This document shows, piece by piece, positions 53,694 to 64,000 of a stretch of DNA of 64,000 nucleotides. The notes under the pieces are model-generated. The model was given only the letters and a program-made list of their open reading frames with translations. It ran no database searches and was not told where the DNA came from. The position numbers were made by a program, and so were the translations under genes. This DNA comes from Gammaproteobacteria bacterium (GTDB lineage Bacteria > Pseudomonadota > Gammaproteobacteria > Legionellales > Legionellaceae), in contig JANSXK010000001.1 of the NCBI GenBank assembly GCA_024742995.1, positions 62,001 through 126,000 of the forward strand, written 5' to 3'. Positions within the stretch are counted from its first letter, which is position 1, and each line of letters opens with the position of its first letter.

Positions 53694-54566
53694 ATGAAAA
53701 AAAATAAAAACAAGCTGAATCTTATTGATCAAAGAATTTTTAAATACTGGCAAGCTTTGTTTATGGCATTTTATTCCAGACGTTTATACATTGATGTGGC
53801 CAAACGTTGGCGTGGGTTTGGGTTGATGTATTTTTTGATGCTTATCCTAATTGCCTCAATTCCAGCCAGTATCAAGGTGATGTATGATTTCTCTTTGTAT
53901 TACGACACCTCATTTCTAGAGCCCTTACAAAAAATGCCCAGTTTTGCTGTGGATCACGGCAAACTTAATTTTGATTATTTCATGCCTTATGAAGTTAAAA
54001 ACAGCAAGGGTGATACGGTGATAATTTTTGATAATAAAAACTCGATCAATCAAATTAATTATATTTATCCAAATTGGATGCTCTTTATTGCAAACGATCG
54101 GATGTATTATCGTAGCCCCAAAACCTCAGTTATGAGTGCTATCCGAAATGAGTCTGGCAAGGAGATGACGATGCAACCGTTTGAAGGGATGCAGCATGAG
54201 TCCTTCGAGCCCTTCTATTTTTTACGTGATACGCATTTTGCTTCACTAAAATGGTATTTTATAGCCTTGGTTTATCCTTTGTTATCCGCAATGCTATTTG
54301 GATTTTTTGCTATGTTTTTAGTCTTTATGAGTTCTGTTGGTAAGATTTGTTCTATTGTTGTGTTTAAACACAAAATTAAGTTCAAAGAAGCGTACCGTCT
54401 CATGGCAGTGGCTTCTGGTAGTTGTATTGGCTTATTTATTCTGACTTTTAGCATGAATCAGCACGTGCCATTTATTGGATTTTATTTGTTGGTAGCCATT
54501 ATTCTCTATTTTTGCTTTGCTATTTTAACTATTCGAAGAGAAAGCAAAGGGATGGTTTTGGCATAG
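53694..54566 (+). CDS. DUF1189-like membrane protein
   Basis: The 290-residue protein has a basic cytoplasmic N terminus, one membrane segment (about 45-65), and a periplasmic-like middle domain (LQKMPSFAVDHGKLNFDYFMPY, VIIFDNKN). Three further membrane segments follow at the C terminus. This layout matches DUF1189 proteins, whose function is unknown. AAGGAAAAA lies ahead of the ATG. It is monocistronic, tail-to-tail with a frameshifted gene. Confidence 0.7.
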   Translation: MKKNKNKLNLIDQRIFKYWQALFMAFYSRRLYIDVAKRWRGFGLMYFLMLILIASIPASIKVMYDFSLYYDTSFLEPLQKMPSFAVDHGKLNFDYFMPYEVKNSKGDTVIIFDNKNSINQINYIYPNWMLFIANDRMYYRSPKTSVMSAIRNESGKEMTMQPFEGMQHESFEPFYFLRDTHFASLKWYFIALVYPLLSAMLFGFFAMFLVFMSSVGKICSIVVFKHKIKFKEAYRLMAVASGSCIGLFILTFSMNQHVPFIGFYLLVAIILYFCFAILTIRRESKGMVLA

Positions 54567-54590
54567 AAACACTGTGACAATTTCTGTAAG

Positions 54591-55060
54591 TTATTTTGGA
54601 GACACTCGATAGACATTTAAAGGCACAATGTCACCCATTGTAAAGGTTGGCCCATGGTCACCTGGTTCTTCTTTGTTTGAGCTGTTAACATCCAAAACAT
54701 GTAATTGGATGCTGATGCCTGCCAGTGGGTATTTGCGCATTAAAGCCTTGCCCATCTTTGATGCGATGATTTCCCAATACACGTCAGTAGGAAGCTCATT
54801 TGAAGGCTCTAAATAGGGTAAGAGGTCAGTTCGTAATAATTTGTAGTCAGGGTAGGCACTATCTGCCAGGTTTTTTTGTACGCATATCTCACATAAAGAT
54901 CTATGATTTGCCCAGATTGGCGTGATGTATGATAGTTGGCAATAGCGAATTGAAAATAGTTGGTTTCGTTATAATATGGAAGAGGTGATGGTGCCCAATA
55001 GGTTATAGGCCAATAAGACACCACAAACAATAATACTATGCTTTTAAACACATATTTCAC
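54591..55060 (-). pseudogene. Frameshifted gene for an exported protein, unknown family
   Basis: Two adjacent frames form one protein. The first (83 codons from the ATG at 55060) has a signal-like start and then ends early at 54809. A run of seven A (minus strand; T-run 54871-54877) lies upstream of that stop. Adding one A shifts reading from AYKK into NLADSAYPDYKLLRTDLLPY and on without stops to 54591 (SPK end), a protein of about 156 residues. So one A is missing, by mutation, sequencing error or slippage. It lies downstream of minE on the same strand. Confidence 0.65.
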
Positions 55061-55095
55061 GACAGCCTCAACAACAGGAGGGAAGCAGCGCTAAG

Positions 55096-55413
55096 TTACG
55101 CTTCTTCTTTAACCTTCGCTTTGGTTTTCTTTTTCTTGGGTTTATCTGCATCTGGCATTGCAAAATTCAGTTCCAATACGGCACTGTCACCCAGACGTTC
55201 TAGATTGACACTGACTTTTTCACGGTCGATTGGGATATATTTGGTGATGACGCTCAATATTTCATCTTGCATTTGTGGCAGATCGGTAAGCTTTGGCAAG
55301 CAATCTGGTGCATCTCGCTCATTACGCTCATGAGAAATAATAATTTGTAATCGTTCCCTCGCCAAAGATGCGGTGGAAGGCTTCCGTTTACGTAGGTATT
55401 TAAAAATACTCAT
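55096..55413 (-). CDS. minE: Cell division topological specificity factor MinE
   Basis: MinE (105 residues) drives MinD off the membrane so the division site stays at midcell. The anti-MinCD helix region RERLQIIISHERNE and the DEILSVITKYIPID and LELNFAMP strands are intact. Compared with E. coli MinE (88 residues) it has a Lys-rich tail (KPKKKKTKAKVKEEA). Its ATG overlaps the minD stop. Confidence 0.95.
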   Translation of the reverse strand: MSIFKYLRKRKPSTASLARERLQIIISHERNERDAPDCLPKLTDLPQMQDEILSVITKYIPIDREKVSVNLERLGDSAVLELNFAMPDADKPKKKKTKAKVKEEA

Positions 55414-56240
55414 GCGTTGACTTCCTCCTTTTGTTTCCCAAATAAGCGCTTGAAAAAGCTCTTGCGTTCTAGTTGTATGAACCTCATTGGACGTTCTTCA
55501 CCTAGGAAGCGACCAACTGCATCTGCGTAGGCACATCCTGCGTCACTGTCTTCATCAATGATGACAGGGGTACCTGTATTGGATGCTTTAAGAACGGCCT
55601 TGGATTCCGGAATGATACCAATCAATGGGATGGCCAAAATATCTTGAATATCTTCTACAGACAACATTTCACCTTGTTCAACACGTTCAGGATTATAGCG
55701 CGTCACCAACAAATGTTCTTTGATGCCATCTTTGCCATCTAATGCACGCTTGGTTTTACTAGACAATATACCCAAAATCCGATCAGAGTCGCGCACTGAG
55801 GATACTTCAGGGTTGGTGACAATGACAGCATGGTCAGCGAAGTGCATGGCCATCAGAGCCCCAGACTCAATACCAGCAGGAGAGTCGCAAACAATGTAGT
55901 CAAATTCTTTTGTTAATTCGTCGAACACCTTTTGTACGCCTTCCAAGGTCAACGCATCTTTGTCTCGTGTTTGTGACGCTGGCAAAATATACAGCTTGGA
56001 AACGCGTTTGTCCTTGATCAGCGTTTGGCGTAGCGTCGCATCTCCGTTGATGACGTTAATAAAATCGTAAACAACACGACGTTCACATCCCATGATGAGA
56101 TCCAGATTACGCAAGCCAATATCAAAATCGACAACCACAGTTTTTTGACCACGCATGGCCAGGCCTGTAGCAATAGCAGCTGAAGAAGTCGTTTTACCAA
56201 CCCCTCCTTTGCCTGAGGTGACTACAATAATTTCAGCCAA
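55410..56240 (-). CDS. minD: Septum site-determining ATPase MinD
   Basis: MinD is a membrane-cycling ParA-type ATPase. It has the deviant Walker A GKGGVGKTTSS, DFDIGLRNLDLIMG and CDSPAGIESGA, and a C-terminal amphipathic helix (KSFFKRLFGKQK) that binds membrane. The start is TTG at 56240: it has AGGAG eight bases ahead and gives the usual family N terminus, whereas an upstream GTG at 56249 overlaps that site. minC, usually the preceding gene, is missing here; the next gene is divergent guaB. Confidence 0.96.
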   Translation of the reverse strand: MAEIIVVTSGKGGVGKTTSSAAIATGLAMRGQKTVVVDFDIGLRNLDLIMGCERRVVYDFINVINGDATLRQTLIKDKRVSKLYILPASQTRDKDALTLEGVQKVFDELTKEFDYIVCDSPAGIESGALMAMHFADHAVIVTNPEVSSVRDSDRILGILSSKTKRALDGKDGIKEHLLVTRYNPERVEQGEMLSVEDIQDILAIPLIGIIPESKAVLKASNTGTPVIIDEDSDAGCAYADAVGRFLGEERPMRFIQLERKSFFKRLFGKQKEEVNA

Positions 56241-56326
56241 GGAAAACACTCCTACTTAAGTGATGAATTTTAGACAGTTTACACGTTATGACATGCCTAA
56301 TTCAATAGATATTTTTTCAGTTTTAG

Positions 56327-59410
<3,084 letters not shown>

Positions 59411-59420
<10 letters not shown>

Positions 59421-60547
59421 ATACCCTAAGCCAACAGTTCGAGCATCTTTTGCGAGTGCGCAAAACTCAGGGGTTGTATCGTACACGACAATTGCCAGCA
59501 AATGCTGTACATGATCTTGATTTTTCATCTAATGATTATCTTTCTCTAAGTACAGACGAGCATGTGAAAGAAGGATTTCGTCAAGGTTTCGAACGATATC
59601 CGGCGGGTAGTGGTGGGTCGATGGTATTAAGTGGTTATCATGCTGCACATCATCAATTAGAACGTGCTTTTGCCGATGCTTTAAAGGTTGATGATTGCCT
59701 GTTATTTTCTTCAGGTTACGCCGCTAATTTGGCCGTGATCAGCTTGTTGGGGCAGTTTGAGTTTGGTACGCAGTTGCTTATTGATAAGGCGGTACACGCT
59801 TCAATTTATGATGGCTTGAAGTTATCAGATGCCAATTTTTCGCGTTTCTTGCATAATAATGTCTCGGATTTGAATCTTAAACTACAGAAGTCACAAGATT
59901 CTAAGATAGTATTGACTGAAAGCGTGTTCAGTATGAGTGGATTATATGCACCATTGGCTGATATCTCCGCTTTGGTGCAAGCTGGAGCGCATGCACTTAT
60001 TGTTGATGAAGCACATGGATTTGGCGTATTGGGTGCACAAGGCTTGGGTGGCACGGTAGCAGCCGGTTTGACCCAAGAAGAAGTGCCACTACGTATTATA
60101 CCTTTTGGTAAAGCCTTAGGGGCCTCGGGTGCCATTGTTGCTGGTAATGCCCTGTGGATAGATGCTCTATTACAATTTGCACGCCAAGCGATGTATTCCA
60201 CCGCCATCAGCCCCGCATATGCTTATGGGGTACGAGAAACGCTTAGTATCTTGCAAAAGGCTGATGATCGCCGAGCTTCTTTGCAGCAATTGATAAACTA
60301 TTTTCGCCTACGGACACAAAAATCTGTGTTACGCTGGCGTGATTCCAGGTCTCCTATCCAACAATTGCAATTGGGGTGCCCATTTTTAGCCGCAGACTAT
60401 ATGAAAAAATTATATGCTGCAGGGATTCAATGTTTTTGTATTCGCCAGCCAACAGTACCCAAAGTAGACTCAGGATTGCGGATCATTTTGAATGCACATC
60501 ATCGACAGGAAGATATTGATCGTTTGTTTGAGGTATTAGAATCATGA
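59411..60547 (+). CDS. bioF: 8-amino-7-oxononanoate synthase
   Basis: BioF condenses pimeloyl-ACP with L-alanine in biotin synthesis using PLP. The 378-residue protein has [40 protein letters not shown] and the PLP-lysine in [13 protein letters not shown]. The ATG at 59417 overlaps the guaA stop as ATGA and is as likely as the one at 59411. It starts a bioF-bioH-bioD run joined to guaBA. Confidence 0.95.
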
Positions 60548-61266
60548 ATCAAATTGCCATAGAATCATATGGAAGCGGTAGTCCTTTGGTGCTATTTCAT
60601 GGCTGGGGATTTGATAGCAGTATTTGGACACCCTTATTGCCAGACTTATTAGCATTACCCTCAGCTCATCAGATTATACTCGTCGATTTGCCAGGATTTG
60701 GACAGAGCCCAGTGCTGGCTTGGGATGAGTTTAAATCGCAATTATTAGAACGTTTACCAGAAAAATTTGCCATTGCGGGCTGGTCATTGGGCGGCTTATT
60801 TGCAACGCGATTGGCCATAGAAGCGCCCCAGCGTATCACCAGCCTCATTAATATTGCGTCCTCCCCATATTTTATAAGCGAAGAAGCATGGCCTGGTATT
60901 GATATGGCCGTGTTAGAAGCGTTTTACCAGCGTTTTCAAGCAGATCCACAACAAACGCTGCAACAATTTGTCCAAGCACAAGTACAAAAAAAATGGCAAT
61001 ATCAAGGTAAAGAACAAATGCATGGTTTAGAAGCAGGTTTATTGGCTCTAAAGCAGTGGGATTTTCGTGCAGCGTTACAACAGTGCTCAATGCCAATAAC
61101 TTATATCTTTGGTCGATTTGATATCATTGTCCCGTATCAATTGATGACAACGATGCAATCAGCATATCCAAACTTTCGTTATGCTTTATTACCACAAGCA
61201 GCGCATATGCCTTTTTTGTCGCATCAGCAGCTTTTTATGAATGAATTAAAGGCTATTTTATGTTGA
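60544..61266 (+). CDS. bioH: Pimeloyl-ACP methyl ester esterase BioH
   Basis: This 240-residue alpha/beta hydrolase closely follows E. coli BioH in pattern. LFHGWGFDSSIW and VDLPGFGQSP open the fold, the nucleophile is in AGWSLGGLFA, NIASSPYF follows, and the His is in QAAHMPFLSH. It removes the methyl group from pimeloyl-ACP so that BioF can use it. It overlaps bioF by 4 and bioD by 7 bases. Confidence 0.92.
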   Translation: MNQIAIESYGSGSPLVLFHGWGFDSSIWTPLLPDLLALPSAHQIILVDLPGFGQSPVLAWDEFKSQLLERLPEKFAIAGWSLGGLFATRLAIEAPQRITSLINIASSPYFISEEAWPGIDMAVLEAFYQRFQADPQQTLQQFVQAQVQKKWQYQGKEQMHGLEAGLLALKQWDFRAALQQCSMPITYIFGRFDIIVPYQLMTTMQSAYPNFRYALLPQAAHMPFLSHQQLFMNELKAILC

Positions 61267-61913
61267 ATTCTTATTTTGTGGTGGGTACAGATACGGACTG
61301 CGGTAAAACCTATGTGACAGCAGCATTATTGGATTATTTTCGCACTCAGAAGCAAACAGCACGCGCATTGAAGCCGCTTGTCAGTGGATGTATTGAGCAA
61401 GCAGGTGTTTTGATCAGTGAAGATGTGGAACGTTTGCAAATAGCAAACCAAACATTAACACCTCCTATCAGTCGCTGGATGATGAAGCCACCAATTTCTC
61501 CTCATCTGGCTGCAGAAGCATCGGGGATCACATTGTCAATCGACGACATCATCGCATTTTGCAATGCTTATCCAAGAGCTGAAATCCAACATTTATTGAT
61601 TGAAGGAGCCGGTGGTTTGATGGTGCCATTGAACAATAAAGAGACTTGGGTAGATTTTTTAATCCAAAGTGGTATTCCCGTAATTTTGGTAGTGGGTATG
61701 CGTTTGGGCTGTATCAATTATGCTTTACTGACTGCGGAAGTTTTAAAGACGAAAGGTATTAGATGTAAGGGTTGGATTGCTAATTTCCTTGATCCTAAGA
61801 TGCTGGTGCCAGAAGAAAACTTACAAACTTTGATCGACAAATTACACTGTCCTTTATTAGGCACGGTTGGTTTTAACAGTGGATTTACAATCTATGGTGA
61901 ATATATAATTTAA
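61260..61913 (+). CDS. bioD: Dethiobiotin synthetase
   Basis: BioD closes the ureido ring with ATP and CO2. The 217-residue protein has the P-loop GTDTDCGKTYVTAAL, the second ATP motif LKPLVSGC, and LIEGAGGLMVPL. It ends the bioFHD run. bioA, bioB and bioC are not in the window. Confidence 0.94.
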   Translation: MLNSYFVVGTDTDCGKTYVTAALLDYFRTQKQTARALKPLVSGCIEQAGVLISEDVERLQIANQTLTPPISRWMMKPPISPHLAAEASGITLSIDDIIAFCNAYPRAEIQHLLIEGAGGLMVPLNNKETWVDFLIQSGIPVILVVGMRLGCINYALLTAEVLKTKGIRCKGWIANFLDPKMLVPEENLQTLIDKLHCPLLGTVGFNSGFTIYGEYII

Positions 61914-61921
61914 ATTATATA

Positions 61922-61977
61922 TTATTTGATCTTTGTAAGTTATTTTTGATCTTACAGATTATTTTTGATACAATAAA
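61922..61977 (+). promoter_or_regulatory. AT-rich triple repeat with embedded promoter
   Basis: Three imperfect tandem units of 18-19 bases each begin TTATTT(TT)GAT (61922, 61940 and 61959). They contain a good promoter for the next gene: -35 TTGATC (61946-61951), 17-base spacer, -10 TACAAT (61969-61974). The repeats may be a regulator-binding site. Confidence 0.5.
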
Positions 61978-62003
61978 ATCATGTTTTTTATTGGATTTCT
62001 AGT

Positions 62004-62399
62004 ATGAGAACACTTAAGGTTTTTATTGGTGCCTGCATCTTTATGTTGTGCTCTAATGTTTATGCTAGATGTGGTTCGATTGGCATTATCAATGCAGGTC
62101 ATCAAGATCTTCTGGTGACAGGAACCTATGATAAAAATAACGAGATCATACCGTTTACCATAGATAGTAATGTGATGCAGTATAATTTAGATACAACTCA
62201 TAAATCTGAGGGTAGCTGGGGCGTTAGCCAATGTTATAAACCTCATTTGTCTATAGCAACCACAGACGGTAACACGTTGTTTTCAGGTGTTGTCATTGGC
62301 GGAGATATGGTTCTTTTAAATCTTACCGCTGGTCGTTATAATCCGTTTAAGCCCTACGGTATAATTATTGATGGTAAAAAATATAAACCACTTAACTAA
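62004..62399 (+). CDS. Small secreted protein, unknown (paralogue of the protein at 63845)
   Basis: The 131-residue protein has a signal peptide (MRTLKVFIGACIFMLCSNVYA). The mature chain starts RCGSIGIINAG and continues LLVTGTYDKNNEIIP, patterns repeated in the gene at the window end (NCGVIYINNN, LEVNGIYPDTKEVL). Two cysteines (RCGS and SQCYKP) could pair. It looks like a small beta-rich exported protein. It is expressed from its own promoter after bioD. Confidence 0.65.
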   Translation: MRTLKVFIGACIFMLCSNVYARCGSIGIINAGHQDLLVTGTYDKNNEIIPFTIDSNVMQYNLDTTHKSEGSWGVSQCYKPHLSIATTDGNTLFSGVVIGGDMVLLNLTAGRYNPFKPYGIIIDGKKYKPLN

Positions 62400-62557
62400 T
62401 TTGTTCGAAAGGCGTCTTGGGTATTTTTAAACATATAAATAATTGACCGATGTAATTATTTGCTAGGATGCACAAAAATTCCTTAAACGTGTTGGCTCGT
62501 GATATATTAATATCTTTCTAATCTCCAAGCTTAACGTTTCGTGATAAGGCTCAAGGA

Positions 62558-63775
62558 ATGAACGAAGAGTTTTTTAGTAATTTTTTGCATGTGAATACCT
62601 TCACTGCATTTGGAGTCATGCTACTGGTAGGTTTAGTTGGTGGGCAATTGGCTCATTTGATGCGATATATCCCGCGTATCACCGGTTATATCTTAATGGG
62701 TTTTTTACTTGGTCCCCGCGTGAGTGGTTTTCTGACTGCTGAAATTATTAGTCAATCCGCTATTCTTAAAGAACTCGCAATTGGTTTGATCTTATTTGAA
62801 TTGGGGTTACAGATTAGGCTGAAATACATATTGTCCAATCCCGCTATCATATTGACAGCAGTATTTCAGGGCGCTGCGGTCTTTTTTCTCATATTTATCG
62901 GGTTGTTTCTACTGGATTTTAGTTGGACGATTTCGGCATTAAGTGCAGCGATTGGTATTTCCATTTCTCCTGCTGTGACATTGTTGATTGCAAATGAATA
63001 TAATGCTCAAGGCACTGTCGTTGAACACTCCTTAATTTTAACGGCGTTAAACAATATCATTGCTTTTTTAGTTTATGCCTGCATCGTGACTATTGCCCAG
63101 CACAGCGAGACCAATCAGCATCATTTTTATGGGTTTTTAATCGAATGGCTTTATCCTTTATATCGAATGGTAGGTTCCATTTTTGTTGCGTGGGCATGCT
63201 CTTCTTTAATGATTGTATTAGGTCGGTTTGTGGGTAAAAAAGAAAACATGCAGTTCATACTATTGGTTGGGATGTTAGCAGTCGTGTTAGGTCTTTCAGA
63301 ATTGTTGTATATATCACCATTTTTATCCATGTTAGGTTTTGGTTTGGTCACTGTTAATTTGGATCATCAAAATGACTTGATGGAGGTAGAGCTTGGTTAT
63401 TTGAGTGAAATCTTTATTGTTATATTGTTTGTCATGGTGGGTGCAGATTTATATATGGACTATTTTCTTAAAGCAGGGTTGTTTGCATTTTGTTTTATCA
63501 TACTAAGAACCATTGGCAACACTGTGCCAGTGTTGTTTATCAAAAATATCACTTTTAAGCAGGGTATGGCAATGGGATTAACATTCTTACCCATGGCTGG
63601 TATTGCTATCGCCTTATTAGACACTACCAAGTTTTTAACACATGGGTTTCATGAGTCTTTATCATTTCTTATTTTGACCGCTGTTGCATTACTTGAAATC
63701 ATAGGACCGCTTACGACGGTTATGAGCTTACGATGGTGTGGGGAATTACGTAAAAGTCATACTGTAGAGTATTAA
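62558..63775 (+). CDS. CPA2-family cation/proton antiporter, membrane domain only
   Basis: The 405-residue protein has about twelve hydrophobic segments and Kef/CPA2 features: IPRITGYILMGFLLGP near the N terminus, ELAIGLILFELGLQIRLKYI, and a late FIILRTIGN. The usual C-terminal TrkA-N regulatory domain is absent. It would exchange Na+ or K+ for protons across the inner membrane. It stands alone, between two related secreted-protein genes. Confidence 0.85.
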   Translation: MNEEFFSNFLHVNTFTAFGVMLLVGLVGGQLAHLMRYIPRITGYILMGFLLGPRVSGFLTAEIISQSAILKELAIGLILFELGLQIRLKYILSNPAIILTAVFQGAAVFFLIFIGLFLLDFSWTISALSAAIGISISPAVTLLIANEYNAQGTVVEHSLILTALNNIIAFLVYACIVTIAQHSETNQHHFYGFLIEWLYPLYRMVGSIFVAWACSSLMIVLGRFVGKKENMQFILLVGMLAVVLGLSELLYISPFLSMLGFGLVTVNLDHQNDLMEVELGYLSEIFIVILFVMVGADLYMDYFLKAGLFAFCFIILRTIGNTVPVLFIKNITFKQGMAMGLTFLPMAGIAIALLDTTKFLTHGFHESLSFLILTAVALLEIIGPLTTVMSLRWCGELRKSHTVEY

Positions 63776-63844
63776 TAAGAATCTTGTTGTTGATTTTTTA
63801 TTCTATATTAAATATAATTTGTGTATATATAAAAGGAACCAAGC

Positions 63845-64000
63845 ATGATCATATTCAGAATACTGTTATTGTCCTACCTCTTTTTCGCAGAAACTACTTA
63901 TGCTTTGATGCCGAACAATTGCGGCGTCATTTATATCAATAACAATAGTGAACGAACCCTGGAAGTGAATGGTATTTACCCTGATACCAAGGAAGTATTG
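63845..64000 (+). CDS. Small secreted protein, 5' part (cut by window end)
   Basis: An ATG at 63845 with AAAAGGAACC ahead opens a frame of 52 codons that runs off the window. It has a signal peptide (about 1-20, ending TTYA) and a mature start NNCGVIYINNNSERTLEVNG. The spacing of Cys-Gly, Ile-Asn, Leu-Val-Gly-Tyr and Glu matches the protein at 62004, so the two are likely paralogues flanking the antiporter gene. Confidence 0.65.
   Translation, partial: MIIFRILLLSYLFFAETTYALMPNNCGVIYINNNSERTLEVNGIYPDTKEVL

Overview
The window looks like chromosomal DNA of a gammaproteobacterium of the Legionellales type (Legionella, Coxiella or Aquicella relatives). This is inferred from gene content and order; no 16S rRNA gene is present. 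The housekeeping blocks are typical of gammaproteobacteria: yceD-rpmF-plsX-fabDG-acpP-fabF-mltG-tmk-holB-tatD, guaBA, minDE and gatCAB. Scattered among them are proteins with eukaryote-like or effector-like features: an OTU-type cysteine protease, a Rab-like GTPase with a C-terminal membrane anchor, a Cys-His-Asp papain-like protein, and a Ser-rich disordered protein. A legiolysin-like 4-hydroxyphenylpyruvate dioxygenase operon also fits this group. I see no phage, transposase, integrase, CRISPR array or rRNA, and no stand-alone DNA-binding transcription regulator other than a lone Phd/YefM-type antitoxin.

Layout. 1-950: end of an APH-type kinase gene, tRNA-Ser(GGA) and a small membrane protein. 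1.1-7.5 kb: mfd, dnaQ, an L,D-transpeptidase, erpA and mnmA. 7.5-17 kb: a long co-directional fatty acid and replication operon ending in tatD and anmK; fabH and pabC are absent from their usual places. 17-24.4 kb: an unknown protein with a hydrophobic tail, a murein hydrolase pair (mltA plus an M15 peptidase), an orphan antitoxin with pdxH, a LetE/RMF-like small protein, the OTU-like protein, asnS and a membrane protein. 24.3-28.7 kb: an amino acid dehydrogenase, O-methyltransferase, HPPD, FAH and maleylacetoacetate isomerase operon without homogentisate dioxygenase. 28.8-36.5 kb: ugpQ and kdpABCD, whose KdpD has lost the phosphoacceptor histidine and has no kdpE beside it. 36.5-43.6 kb: secreted proteins, a PepO peptidase, an ABC exporter, and a divergent pair encoding the Rab-like GTPase and the papain-like protein. 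43.7-46.5 kb: a TVP38, flavin oxidoreductase and CDP-alcohol phosphatidyltransferase operon ending in a palindromic repeat. 46.5-48.9 kb: a histidine phosphatase gene under a TPP riboswitch, an alpha/beta hydrolase lacking its serine nucleophile, and a YgjP-type metallopeptidase. 48.9-52 kb: gatCAB. 52-55 kb: a disordered protein, a DUF1189-like membrane protein and a gene frameshifted at an A7 run. 55-62 kb: minDE (no minC), then guaBA overlapping bioF-bioH-bioD. 62-64 kb: two related small secreted proteins around a CPA2-type antiporter.

The signals I would follow first are the TPP riboswitch on a phosphatase gene of unknown role, the degenerate KdpD, and the group of candidate host-directed proteins (OTU-like, Rab-like, papain-like). 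Starts were re-chosen from ribosome binding sites in many genes, and the reasons are given per entry.
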